Shown here one piece after another: positions 15,501 through 21,249 of a DNA stretch of 26,531 bases. The DNA lies in the IMG/VR virus record IMGVR_UViG_3300047564_004116, positions 1 to 26,531 of that record; one strand, written 5' to 3'. The position numbers and the translations under genes were made by a program. Position 1 is the first letter of the stretch. Every line of letters begins with the position of its first letter. This stretch comes from a virus. The notes under the pieces were generated by a model. That model did not search any database. It worked only from the letters and a program-made list of their open reading frames with translations, and was not told the DNA's origin.

Positions 15501-16356
15501 CATATTCTGTAGTAGCAATTTTACTTGAATTATCTCCTAATGGAGGTGTAATACTTTCAGGCCAACTAAATGAATCATATCCAGGAAGTAAAGCATCGTC
15601 TGCTCTATAACCAACATGCTCAAGTTGAAGATTACCGTTTGTTACGGAACCAGTTAAATGTAGAGGTGGATTGGTTCCAGTGATACCAGATTGTTTTGCT
15701 CTGTAAACATTTTGTTCGTAATATCTAAAATCGCCTTTAGATAAAGATGTATTTGCTGTCCATTGCTGACCAAAACTATTATCCCAAACTTTTAATCTTG
15801 GTGAACGAAGATCAAAATTAGGAGTAACAACATTTTGGAAATCTAGATTTAAAATTCTAGCAGTATCGGAAATGATAGATGTGGATGTTCTAATAGCACC
15901 ATTTACATCAATTTCATATTCAATAGTATCTAATACTGTTGTACCTTGAGCTCCACCACCTGTAGTATCGCCAGCAGCATTTTGGAAAGTAATTGATGGA
16001 GCAGTGGTATATCCACCACCACCATTTGTAATTTGTACTCCAATCACTCTTCCGTTGGAAAGTAGAGCACTGCCAGTTGCTTGAACGGGATTTGTTGAAG
16101 AATCTGGAGGTCCTATAATAACTGTTGGAGCTGCTGTATAACCAGATCCTTGATTTACTATATTAACTTTATCTACTCGATCTCCAGTTCTATTAACACC
16201 TAATCTTGGTAGATTTGTGGCAGGATCAAGTTTTGCACGAAAAATTTCTTTTTCCGATGCACCTGCGCCAGATCTAAAGATAATATTTTCGCTTCCAATT
16301 AATTGTGGATTATCTGATTTTAGATATTCCTTATCGGCATTAAATTCTAGACCCAT
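6214..16356 (-). CDS. Giant tail fibre protein with C-terminal S74 intramolecular chaperone
   Basis: At 3380 residues this is the largest gene here. Order of parts: a cyanophage-type N-terminus (MGLEFNADKEYLKSDNPQLI) with two GxGYxxAP repeats (about 65-125); a beta-helix-like start at about 293-415 (SQQIGDDENDGRSPASP, then GDSLRIVLVRPNNPGKH); helical modules with paired cysteines at about 690-1560; more beta-helix-like sequence at about 1600-1740 (NASVISFLGGGGCEIDG). Fibre-shaft repeats follow (GLDADLLDGQQGNYY; RDSNGDFAAGTITAALSGNA). Residues 3284-3380 are a peptidase S74 domain with the SDNRLK motif (candidate catalytic S3286 and K3291), GVIAQE and a C-terminal coiled coil. Such domains trimerise fibres and then cut themselves off. 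The ATG at 16356 is clear. It probably forms the long side fibre, tipped by the glycine-rich protein encoded next. Confidence 0.85.
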   Translation of the reverse strand: MGLEFNADKEYLKSDNPQLIGSENIIFRSGAGASEKEIFRAKLDPATNLPRLGVNRTGDRVDKVNIVNQGSGYTAAPTVIIGPPDSSTNPVQATGSALLSNGRVIGVQITNGGGGYTTAPSITFQNAAGDTTGGGAQGTTVLDTIEYEIDVNGAIRTSTSIISDTARILNLDFQNVVTPNFDLRSPRLKVWDNSFGQQWTANTSLSKGDFRYYEQNVYRAKQSGITGTNPPLHLTGSVTNGNLQLEHVGYRADDALLPGYDSFSWPESITPPLGDNSSKIATTEYVLNLATNDVGGRVYVSQQIGDDENDGRSPASPVRTIKRGCQIATESRNVKETVIVAGGDYTEDNPISIPPDCAVVGDSLRIVLVRPNNPGKHMFKFADKNYISGLTFRDKLDSQGNPLSTWQFACVFDDKQRIYYDSTTGGDFKRRFPVGHQIFGKNKFRADFDFNTGLSSLSIGETIIGVNSTAIGTVIAVNYTSTTGPQAYQKGTVDFDIVSGNFAKGETVRYYIEAPVEYTGWPSSPSIGDPYTHPTDGVTYIWNGTDWAQEFQFTATTLISIRPEGEVVEHGTDVTTTVPIIRVDASQQATYGGLILYTNELVGIDNIHDFHEGMEIFISGMPDGSVPGDPDLSFLNGYQRIYDLDKTGVPIDDDSRSRRFVIPKDNLPSLTDSNIIVDATASAVSHYVTLSLLNSPNKFEETPYVSRRYQDARNLIRNNLEFIKDETYKQIIAEFTHFINPSESKCRRDIGHFVNAIIRDMEYGGNYHTVEAAKYYVIGTGIGYIATELSETVRAFDIARDLAVLAMRGWRINQAGDLYNPQFSTIDRFFDPDVTIDSSWPYCANVEAAINTLTDLFIAIITNNQIDRYVEAGYLIARNQDFIIQETSRYIEDQYPELFLSENASAARYKDSTNLIRNNRQEIIDRAAAEIAIQHPDFYYPGDAQTTNTSRYKDSYRLIQLNRQEIIDRAAAEIAVQHPDFYYPGDAQTTSISRFKDSYRLIQLNRAAIIDTAYAASGGSIPGDTNGEKCKRDIGYFIDAVSLDIAQGAGNRYSRKFIQQYFNQAGTAWISNGLQGEEIQSNLAFNSARDEMKKAITNQLGVKDLTITADPATGSNTSTSSCADVQSAIDTLTAIITARITAGNLTGLPAETTGTDPAGEAKCKRDIGHFIDAVSLDIVQGGGNRYSRKFIQQYFVNATTPISNGLVGEEAQSVTAFNMARDMMNKALTNQLYTKDLTISAGPATYGGGGGNIAVLPSGNAASCTDVQSAVSSLTTLITDRITAGNLTGLPAETTGTVPAGEAKCKRDIGYIVDAVASDLYDGSNVNIIRATKRYFLANTTPLSNGLVGETSQSVTAFNKARDIMKRAVTNQLYSKDLTITGDPDPGNTPPPYGTEGVTTNNTNELSCTDVQTSISTLISVITTAISAGNLNSLPTENTGDFLTTTSIKCRRDIGYILGALRRDLILGGNAGIVTAGESYYTGTALTGIPSNELTPTREAFVKARDLAILAMRNWNTGNGAYSQPDYVPEYATTIQFIDPTVIEDTSTPTCANVASAITTSFGILDSILADGSTQTKTYGTLYEPTVTYPENTIYDADNKRITIESIWADLPFIEASPYIQNASVISFLGGGGCEIDGDKIRQPNCPRPGLNPAVGNNAPKATYPNQGKSMVAAQFTIISFGGIGYKIVNDGYTQLVSVFVLFAQDGVYADTGGYASITNSATNFGTYALRARGFRKDPYVFDIGTISNVTTTATGRTVFTVGGLGREPLEHYIVKFADYENQDSEIEYFVENVRQTSAGATDITSTIDLNDAILIQRKSDGQPVVVNNAELVGKQIRLHRPSIVNSSSHTWEYAGSGNDYNALPENGGVKNEALEQVSQAYGRVYTSGTDELGDFKVGYFAKIENRTGNITFTGTVSISEVEFLKLKGGDVVVTGFDASNTLGGNFSTDSKIPTQKAVKDYISNNLGQYINKPYSTNAVPRNLVELTDSGKISLDQIPALRPFSVYTIADEDARLALEGPLAGDIAIQQDTSQSFILNNDLDSQFLGITVNEDYDFPVGELVAGSISTGQGEITEYRFGVVYQISITDQGDGYDAQNPPSVSFSAPQQAGGVTVAASATIANSKLVAITIVEYDNLVGGKGYTSAPTVTISAPGAGGTQAEATALIESRVYTNIVNNIKITDTDNISDYATPTNNVAVIRTVNTSASDPNNWVSLSSTTTPVTNLTGPGTISPNLLGSSGSANSTTFLRGDSTFAPAVQSIKASENRYFAYTADQAAANQNIIQVPLNSAILLGHVVVADGIPADTTVQNTFVQEGKTVITLSTAITQIIPIDTLIEFVRPASPVVISSTFTLSGFIDTVYVSGRGTGYTDGTYYDVALTGGVGTGLKGNIVVSSGQLQEVIVTSGGTGYTSDFSITSIPAAVGPGTGGVLEAKVNTTVKNFSNVGVDILRVDDKTLAAQEFGNVGVARFFKSQFEIGLAGNGSVKLKTGADSGLDADLLDGQQGNYYLNGQNFANLSITPDKLASGTYGIDISGQSGNTLRLTTSVGNASSSPSPSTFNEGITADTRNNTADGLSDGGTKHGVITYRQFGTGSDSSGGGVRQLAFTDNNNLWIRGSGSGVTGAFSTWAKLWSSINQGADSGLDADKLDGRQGVFYQNAFNINKGNIGSSHIATYLRSTGFNNTLKVSSFVGQVFYDVYVTGQVLSEAPYVENATINLYDTSGIEVGEFVITSIVTNNSLDDALDYTILTGRLTAGSFNSAAKIGTPSNNVFIADYNITDIISNSTYTVAELGNFASKPLLKLGRTDGTASSPAIYFNSASSPATFNVKLEASGGTGTEGSGLLNIVANNANAVTINNSTIWNSGNIQFASANTASTAVQRDSNGDFSAGTITASLTGAASLNVLKSGDTMSGNLTFSAGNGIVINTSANSLATGTGNRNLTILNETGGADAYLTFHVSGDYAGYFGLDGSTNDLFWGGWSVGSSTKYTILHTGNNLPATTNTANTLVKRDSNGDFAAGTITAALSGNASTATKLQTARLINGTSFDGSANITITSNTPNSLSVGTYLQFGDGSGTQSFNGGAARTINVIASTSGNTNLVARDASGNFSAGTITATLSGNASTATKATNIAGGASNNLVYQSGTDSTSFLAAGTAGYFLKQGSTAPEWTAFPIGGSNQEIQYNNNGALAASAQFKFESATHSIVRLGDAASLRQTSNATLGSVGASEGLIQYHSNRWYVNVGSSGAEVVRFRAGTTDVAWIGTGGAFNCNGAITAGGDITAFSSSDNRLKTNIEPIENALNKVGKISGVTYNWNEKAEDKDQTKRESGVIAQEILEVLPEVVVERDNGYLAVQYERLIPLLIEAIKELKQEVETLKASK
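12427..12942 (-). repeat. 90-base near-identical direct repeat in fibre modules
   Basis: Bases 12427-12516 and 12853-12942 differ at about four positions over 90 bases, with a 426-base (142-codon) spacing. The repeat encodes the C-K-R-D-I-G start of modules 3 and 4 and the sequence just before it (NLTGLPAETTGT). It points to recent duplication or gene conversion between modules. Confidence 0.85.
13281..13635 (-). repeat. 43-residue tandem helical repeats in giant fibre
   Basis: Two full 129-base units (13507-13635 and 13378-13506) encode RYKDS..LI..NRQEIIDRAA followed by a HPDFYYPGDAQTT turn. A third, decayed unit (about 13281-13377) runs into the second two-cysteine module. They lie at residues about 908-1026. 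Confidence 0.85.
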
Positions 16357-16397
16357 GGTATCTATCCAAAATTAGGTAAATGAGTTTATTTTATTAG

Positions 16398-16405
16398 TAT
16401 TTAGT
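16398..16405 (-). promoter_or_regulatory. Weak late-promoter-like box before the giant fibre gene
   Basis: ACTAAATA followed by CTA on the minus strand overlaps the stop codon of the 169-residue gene, about 41 bases before the fibre ATG in a 44-base gap. The TAAATA part is exact but the first two positions deviate from TATAAATA. The placement resembles the exact boxes elsewhere in the window. Confidence 0.3.
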
Positions 16406-16910
16406 AAGCAACTGTAACGATTTCTACGTTTGAAATCCATTTAATAATAGATGAATTACCACCAACAACAGAAGATAAACTTAATTCATCAACGTTTCCA
16501 GAAGTATATACTGAAATTTCCCAAGATTCTCCAAAAGGAATGTTATCAGCAATAACTGTTTTTAAAAAAGATAATAATGAAATATCTCCACTGGCATCAG
16601 ATTGAACTGAAGCTTCTATTTTTACAGCATATTGACCACTATTTGTTTCATTGGTGGCAACTACATGTGCAGTAATAAAAGCTATAGATTCTCTCTCTAT
16701 GGGAATGTAAAGATTTTGCTGCTGAGACCTAGACAATATAGAGGTGTTGAATCCCTTTAAAATATATGTAGATCTTTTGCAATCAGTATACTCAGAATTT
16801 TGTAATTGTATAGAATTTACATTTAATAAATCATAAGAATCACTGATAATTGTTTTTTGTTTAACTCCAAATCCTCCTTCAGAATTAAACGTTGAAGTAG
16901 TTACTGCCAT
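16401..16910 (-). CDS. Small virion-type protein resembling the C-terminal domain of its upstream neighbour
   Basis: This 169-residue protein has no named domain I recognise. It is beta-rich, with no signal peptide or membrane segment and one cysteine (in YTDCKRST). By eye its layout follows the last ~144 residues of the preceding 1376-residue protein. FGVKQKTIISDSYDLLNVN parallels FGSGSESYVNILDKNLNNFD. SEYTDCKRSTYIL parallels SKYTLVKDTNNFNSYIL. ITAHVVATNET parallels VTVIAVNATTG, and both end in a hydrophobic strand (NVEIVTVAY; FTIVNTIIKK). It may be a stand-alone tip or collar subunit of the same fibre system. The ATG at 16910 is three bases after the upstream stop. No Shine-Dalgarno is visible, and the ORF length and MAVTT start support it. 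Confidence 0.7.
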   Translation of the reverse strand: MAVTTSTFNSEGGFGVKQKTIISDSYDLLNVNSIQLQNSEYTDCKRSTYILKGFNTSILSRSQQQNLYIPIERESIAFITAHVVATNETNSGQYAVKIEASVQSDASGDISLLSFLKTVIADNIPFGESWEISVYTSGNVDELSLSSVVGGNSSIIKWISNVEIVTVAY

Positions 16911-16913
16911 GAG

Positions 16914-19900
16914 TTATTTTTTGATGATAGTATTTACGATCGTAAAATTAACAGTGTTTCCTGAAGTAACATTGTTAAGTAATGTAGTTGTTATTCTTGC
17001 TTCTCCAGAAGCAGAAAAATCAAATGATGCATCGTATAGAAGATCTCCAGATGTTAAAGATTCGTATTCAATATTATATATATCACTGCCTTCTGCGATA
17101 ACATTATAATCAACCATATGTTTATCGCCAGTAGTAGCATTTACAGCAATAACAGTAACCTTACATGACTCTGCTAAAGATGGATCAAATAAAATATAAG
17201 AATTAAAATTATTTGTATCTTTAACTAGAGTATATTTTGATGTTTTAATATTTAAATGTGCTAGATCAAAGTTATTTAAATTTTTATCTAAAATATTTAC
17301 ATAAGATTCTGATCCAGAACCAAAAGAAGTATTAACTGCTAACTGACCAGATCCAGAAAGTCTGAGTAAAGTATCATTTGATAATCCACTTGATAATGCA
17401 AGATCTAAATTATTTTGTGTAGTGTATAATTTAGATCTTGTTGAAACTGAAGTATCTATGTTAAATAATCCACTATTAAATTCAACTAGATTAGAATTGA
17501 TATCTAAGACATTGCTATTAGATGTAATAGTATCAATATTTTGGAAAATTAATTCAGTCGGAGATAATCTAAGAGTATTGATATCATCATTATAGAAATA
17601 TAAAATATTTTCATTTGATCCAGGAGAAGTTTCTGGAATAATATAAGTATTGCCATCAACGTCACGAACACCCCCTAAACTAGTCCAAGCAGTTCCACTA
17701 TATCCCTCAAATTGAGATACTGTAGTATTGTAACGTATGGAACCCGCATCGGGAGTTCCTCGTTCTAAACTAGTACCAGCAGGAATTACAAGAGATGTGA
17801 GTGAATCAATTTTTACTTTTTTTGAAGTAAATGGTTGTATGTTAATATCTTCTGATACCGAAAAAATATTTGAATTAGTAATCTTTAATTGATTACTAAT
17901 ATCTAAAGTGGTATTAATAATAAAATTCTTTACGTTACTATCTATTGTTATATTTCCGTAAATAGTTCTAATCCAAGTTAAATTACTTGTAGTTCCTGAT
18001 GTATGAGAAGGCGGTGTTCCTCCAGAAGTAAAATTAGTTGATACTTGATATACATTAGTTCCATAATAAACAAAAGTTCCTGTAGTATAAGCAGTAACAG
18101 ACTGCCATTCTGATATTCCAGTTAGATTAACAGAATTTAAAGTGCTTGCTCCTTCTAATCTGAGTTCAGCAGATGTTATTCTGGCAGCATGTATTCCATT
18201 TGATACAAAATACAATACGTTATCATTTGCACCTGGAAAACTTTCTGGAACTACATATGTGTTGCCGTCAACATCACGAACACCTCCTAAACTAGTCCAA
18301 TTGGTTCCATTATATCCTTCAAATTGAGATATTGAAGTATTATAACGTATTCCACCAGCAACAGATGTTCCTCTTTGTGCAGAAGTTCCAACAGGAATTG
18401 CTAATGATGCAATACCAGAAATCACTACATTTGTTCCAGTAGCAGGTTCAATTGTTAATGATGAACTTGTTGTAGAGATTTTATTTGAAGAAATTTTTAA
18501 ATTATTGCTAAAAGAAACGTCAGTAGAATTTATGTTAAGTGTTCCACTTAAGGCAGATATATTACTTAGATTGTAAAATTGGAGTTGTGATTCGGAAAGA
18601 CGAATGGTATTTACCGAGTTGTTGAAGAAATATAAAATATTGTCATTAGATCCAGAATTTAATTCTGGAATAATATAAGTATTACCATCAGAATCTCGAA
18701 CTCCACCTAAACTAGACCATAAATTAGTTGATGCGTTATAACCCTCATATTGCTGAATATCACTATTAAATCTAATTGCACCAGTCTCTGCATTTGATAG
18801 TGGTCTTTGATTTGTTGCTCCAACTGGAATTACTAACGCACTGGTGCTGTCTACTTTTGTTATTTTATTATTGGAAGGAACTAATAATAATGGATTATCT
18901 GCCAAAGTAGAAATTGAATTATCGTTGATATTAATTTTGTTATCAACTATTATTTCAGTTGCTTCTAATCTTCCATCACTAAAAATATTTCCTGTAGAAG
19001 ATTCTAGAGTTAAGTTTGAACCAATATTTAAATTTGGCGAAGAAATATTTACGTCATCTGTTGATGTGATATTTAATGTGCTAGATGATAGAATAGAAGG
19101 AGATGTTATAGAAACAGACGAAGAAATAGTATTTGTTGATAAATTGGTAATAGTTCCAGTATCAGATAATAAAGTATCGATATATCCTATTAAAGAAGAA
19201 ATACTTCCATCAGATAGATCTGCTGTTATGGGAGAACTTAATGAAATATTATTTACGCTTAAAGTAAATCCAGAACCATCAAATGTTTCTGATACTGTAA
19301 TTTCTCCTGTTCCTCCTCCACCAGATACTTGTAGAACATCTCCAATATTATAATCTTGCCCAGGATCTACAACCGTAACGCCAGTAATTTCTCCTGCTGT
19401 TACTGAAGTTACAGTTATAGATGCATTAGCATCTCCCCCAGTAAATGTAATAGTTTCATTTTGAACAAATCCAGAAGAATTATTAGTGTTAATAGATACT
19501 TGAGTTACAGCACCACCACTAATATCTGTTACAGTATAAGATGCATTGTTGTCTCCACCACTAATTGTAATAGTATCTCCTACCTCATAATTAGTTCCTT
19601 TATCTACTATTGTTACACTGCTTATAACTCCCCCAGTAACATCTGTTACTGTAACTGTTCCTGACGAAGAACTTGGTGTGCTAACGGTTAATACATCATT
19701 TACTGTATATCCACTACCACCATTGTTTATAGAAACCGTTAATAAATCTCCACCTGGAGTAACACTCGCTACTTGGAATATTGCATTGTCATTTCCTCCA
19801 ATTAAATAATACTGTTCTCCGACAGTGAATCCAGTTCCAGCTGCTGTTACCGTTCCTCCAGTTACAAGACCACCAGAAGCAGTTACGGTAATTTGAGCAC

Positions 19901-21044
19901 CCGTTCCAGGTTCCGTGATATTTTCGTCTACAATTTGAATATTACACAATTCTCCATCAGTATATCCAGTTCCTTCTTCAACTATATTAAATGTTAATAA
20001 ACTATCTGTTGGGGAAGCAGTAAAATTAACTGTTCCGCCACTTCCAGTTCCTCCAGTTAACGAAGCATCAGTTCCTGATGATGGATATCCAGATCCATCG
20101 TTAGTTATTGATATAGCATTTAATATTCCGCCAACAGATGCTGAATAATTAACTGTTAATCCTGTTCCTATGCCATCAGTAGTAGTAGCAACACTAGATC
20201 CTGTCGTTGAGTATCCCGTTCCATAATCAACTGGTGATAAAATTTCAACTAATCCATTTACTGCAGCAATAATATTTAATGTTAATCCTGTTCCACTGCC
20301 ATTTGTAGTAAATGGAGCGTTTGTTGTAGTTGTATAATTAGAACCACCATTTAAAAACCCAAGTTCTAAAACTTTTCCTACTAGTTCTGTAGTAACGCTT
20401 ACTGTTAATCCAGAACCAAGACCAGAACCAGAGATATTATTTGTTGAATATGTTGTTCCATTTACATAATTAAAACCTTCTTCAGTTACACTTAATGTTT
20501 TTACATCCCCACTTATTCCATCACCATCTGATATTTCTTTATCGTTTACATACAAAGAATCTCCAACTGCATATCCATATCCGTCATTAACAATTGTAAC
20601 TCCACTTACATTTCCAGAAGCATTTACTACAATATTTGCAGTTGCACCTAAACCACTGCCGCCAAGTAAAGAAATATTAGTATAAGATCCTTCTTCGTAA
20701 TCAGTTCCACTATCGGAAATACTTAATCCTGCAGTAGTTAAACTTCTTCTTTGCCCATAAAAATTTCTCGTGAAATATGTTCCACTAGCAGCAATACTTA
20801 CAACCTGTTTACCATTTGAACTAATACCCAAAGTTGAAGTTGCTTCTTTAAAAAATCCTAATGTAACATCACTAGAAAATCTTAAAGAAGGATTAGAAGC
20901 AGAACCATCACCAAATTCTCCAGCTAAGATAGAGACATTTTGACTGCCATTAGTGTATCCATAAAGATCACTAGCTATTAAATTGATGACTTGCCTTTGG
21001 GATTCTAAAGTATCTTGTTTGGATACATTTCTAAGTATTGCCAT
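16914..21044 (-). CDS. Large repeat-rich fibre-like structural protein
   Basis: This 1376-residue protein starts MAILRNVSKQDTLESQRQVI. Residues 40-80 carry SNPSLRFSSDVTLGFFKEAT and GISSNGKQV, a motif common in phage fibre/baseplate proteins (NPxLxFxxDxxxGFF). Residues about 103-590 are roughly a dozen beta repeats of the form G-x-G/D-Y-x-x-G-(D/E). Three copies of a longer unit follow (IPVGTSAQRG... IRYNTSISQFEGYNGTNW... VRDVDGNTY). A beta-rich C-terminal domain (about 1233-1376) resembles the next gene's product. No signal peptide. Its N-terminus overlaps the 72-residue gene by 14 bases, and an exact TATAAATA lies inside that gene. It is probably a virion fibre or baseplate-rim protein in place of T4 gp10/gp12; the exact role is not readable. 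Confidence 0.8.
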   Translation of the reverse strand: MAILRNVSKQDTLESQRQVINLIASDLYGYTNGSQNVSILAGEFGDGSASNPSLRFSSDVTLGFFKEATSTLGISSNGKQVVSIAASGTYFTRNFYGQRRSLTTAGLSISDSGTDYEEGSYTNISLLGGSGLGATANIVVNASGNVSGVTIVNDGYGYAVGDSLYVNDKEISDGDGISGDVKTLSVTEEGFNYVNGTTYSTNNISGSGLGSGLTVSVTTELVGKVLELGFLNGGSNYTTTTNAPFTTNGSGTGLTLNIIAAVNGLVEILSPVDYGTGYSTTGSSVATTTDGIGTGLTVNYSASVGGILNAISITNDGSGYPSSGTDASLTGGTGSGGTVNFTASPTDSLLTFNIVEEGTGYTDGELCNIQIVDENITEPGTGAQITVTASGGLVTGGTVTAAGTGFTVGEQYYLIGGNDNAIFQVASVTPGGDLLTVSINNGGSGYTVNDVLTVSTPSSSSGTVTVTDVTGGVISSVTIVDKGTNYEVGDTITISGGDNNASYTVTDISGGAVTQVSINTNNSSGFVQNETITFTGGDANASITVTSVTAGEITGVTVVDPGQDYNIGDVLQVSGGGGTGEITVSETFDGSGFTLSVNNISLSSPITADLSDGSISSLIGYIDTLLSDTGTITNLSTNTISSSVSITSPSILSSSTLNITSTDDVNISSPNLNIGSNLTLESSTGNIFSDGRLEATEIIVDNKININDNSISTLADNPLLLVPSNNKITKVDSTSALVIPVGATNQRPLSNAETGAIRFNSDIQQYEGYNASTNLWSSLGGVRDSDGNTYIIPELNSGSNDNILYFFNNSVNTIRLSESQLQFYNLSNISALSGTLNINSTDVSFSNNLKISSNKISTTSSSLTIEPATGTNVVISGIASLAIPVGTSAQRGTSVAGGIRYNTSISQFEGYNGTNWTSLGGVRDVDGNTYVVPESFPGANDNVLYFVSNGIHAARITSAELRLEGASTLNSVNLTGISEWQSVTAYTTGTFVYYGTNVYQVSTNFTSGGTPPSHTSGTTSNLTWIRTIYGNITIDSNVKNFIINTTLDISNQLKITNSNIFSVSEDINIQPFTSKKVKIDSLTSLVIPAGTSLERGTPDAGSIRYNTTVSQFEGYSGTAWTSLGGVRDVDGNTYIIPETSPGSNENILYFYNDDINTLRLSPTELIFQNIDTITSNSNVLDINSNLVEFNSGLFNIDTSVSTRSKLYTTQNNLDLALSSGLSNDTLLRLSGSGQLAVNTSFGSGSESYVNILDKNLNNFDLAHLNIKTSKYTLVKDTNNFNSYILFDPSLAESCKVTVIAVNATTGDKHMVDYNVIAEGSDIYNIEYESLTSGDLLYDASFDFSASGEARITTTLLNNVTSGNTVNFTIVNTIIKK
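16931..16938 (-). promoter_or_regulatory. Weak late-promoter-like box before the 169-residue gene
   Basis: CGTAAATA followed by CTAT on the minus strand (16938-16931), 20 bases before the ATG at 16910. It is inside the last codons of the 1376-residue gene. Positions 3-8 match the late box and the first two do not. Confidence 0.25.
17540..18837 (-). repeat. Three copies of an ~85-residue unit in the 1376-residue protein
   Basis: Copies span about 18572-18837, 18150-18403 and 17540-17793. Each encodes (L/A)xIPxGTxxxRG, IRYNTxxSQFEGY, WxSLGGVRDxDGNTY, then PG(S/A)N(D/E)N(I/V)LYF. DNA identity is high around the VRDVDGNTY part, most of all between copies 2 and 3. The intervals between copies differ (about 430 and 610 bases), so other sequence lies between. 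Confidence 0.8.
19300..20735 (-). repeat. GxGY beta-repeat array in the 1376-residue protein
   Basis: About 12 degenerate units of 30-50 residues occur, such as DYGTGYSTTGSSV, EEGTGYTDGELCN, NGGSGYTVNDVLTV and DKGTNYEVGDTITI. Each has a turn G-x-G/N-Y/F then a glycine-rich strand. They are rich in Gly, Thr, Ser and Val and almost free of cysteine. Confidence 0.75.
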
Positions 21045-21249
21045 TTCTTATGAGCTCTTTTAAAAGATTTTTTATTTCACAAAGTTCGCTTTTTAAGTTT
21101 TCTACATCACTTTGTATATTTTTTATAGTAGAACTTGCAGTACGAAGTTTTTTTATATCCTCAAGCGAGGTTTTATCAGTATTTATAATGGCACCAGTAG
21201 AAGGATCTCTTACTAAGTAATCGTGATCTAATACTTTAATATAATTCAT
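21031..21249 (-). CDS. Small coiled-coil protein, cyanophage structural-cluster type
   Basis: This 72-residue protein has a short N-terminal unit (YIKVLDHDYLVRDPSTGAII then NTDKT). A helical, heptad-like stretch follows from about 28 to 68 (IKNIQSDVENLKSEL, then EIKNLLKELI). I recall similar D-x-x-L-V-R-D-P-x-T-G-A-I-x-N-T-D proteins among cyanophage structural genes; their function is unknown to me. It could be a fibre chaperone or a trimerising linker. Its ATG overlaps the TGA of the DUF4815-like gene (ATGA) and its own end overlaps the next gene by 14 bases, so all three are probably translationally coupled. One cysteine sits in LCEIK. Confidence 0.78.
   Translation of the reverse strand: MNYIKVLDHDYLVRDPSTGAIINTDKTSLEDIKKLRTASSTIKNIQSDVENLKSELCEIKNLLKELIRNGNT
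21180..21187 (-). promoter_or_regulatory. Exact late promoter box inside the 72-residue gene
   Basis: TATAAATA followed by CTGA on the minus strand (21187-21180), within the codons for IINTD. The next gene's ATG (21044) is 136 bases downstream. It could drive the 1376-residue gene independently. Because it lies in coding sequence, chance occurrence is a real alternative. Confidence 0.4.

Noticed and set aside
18844-19353. 169-codon plus-strand open frame
   Set aside because: Antisense to the 1376-residue gene in a repeat area; low-complexity product, no Shine-Dalgarno, and all supported genes are on the minus strand.
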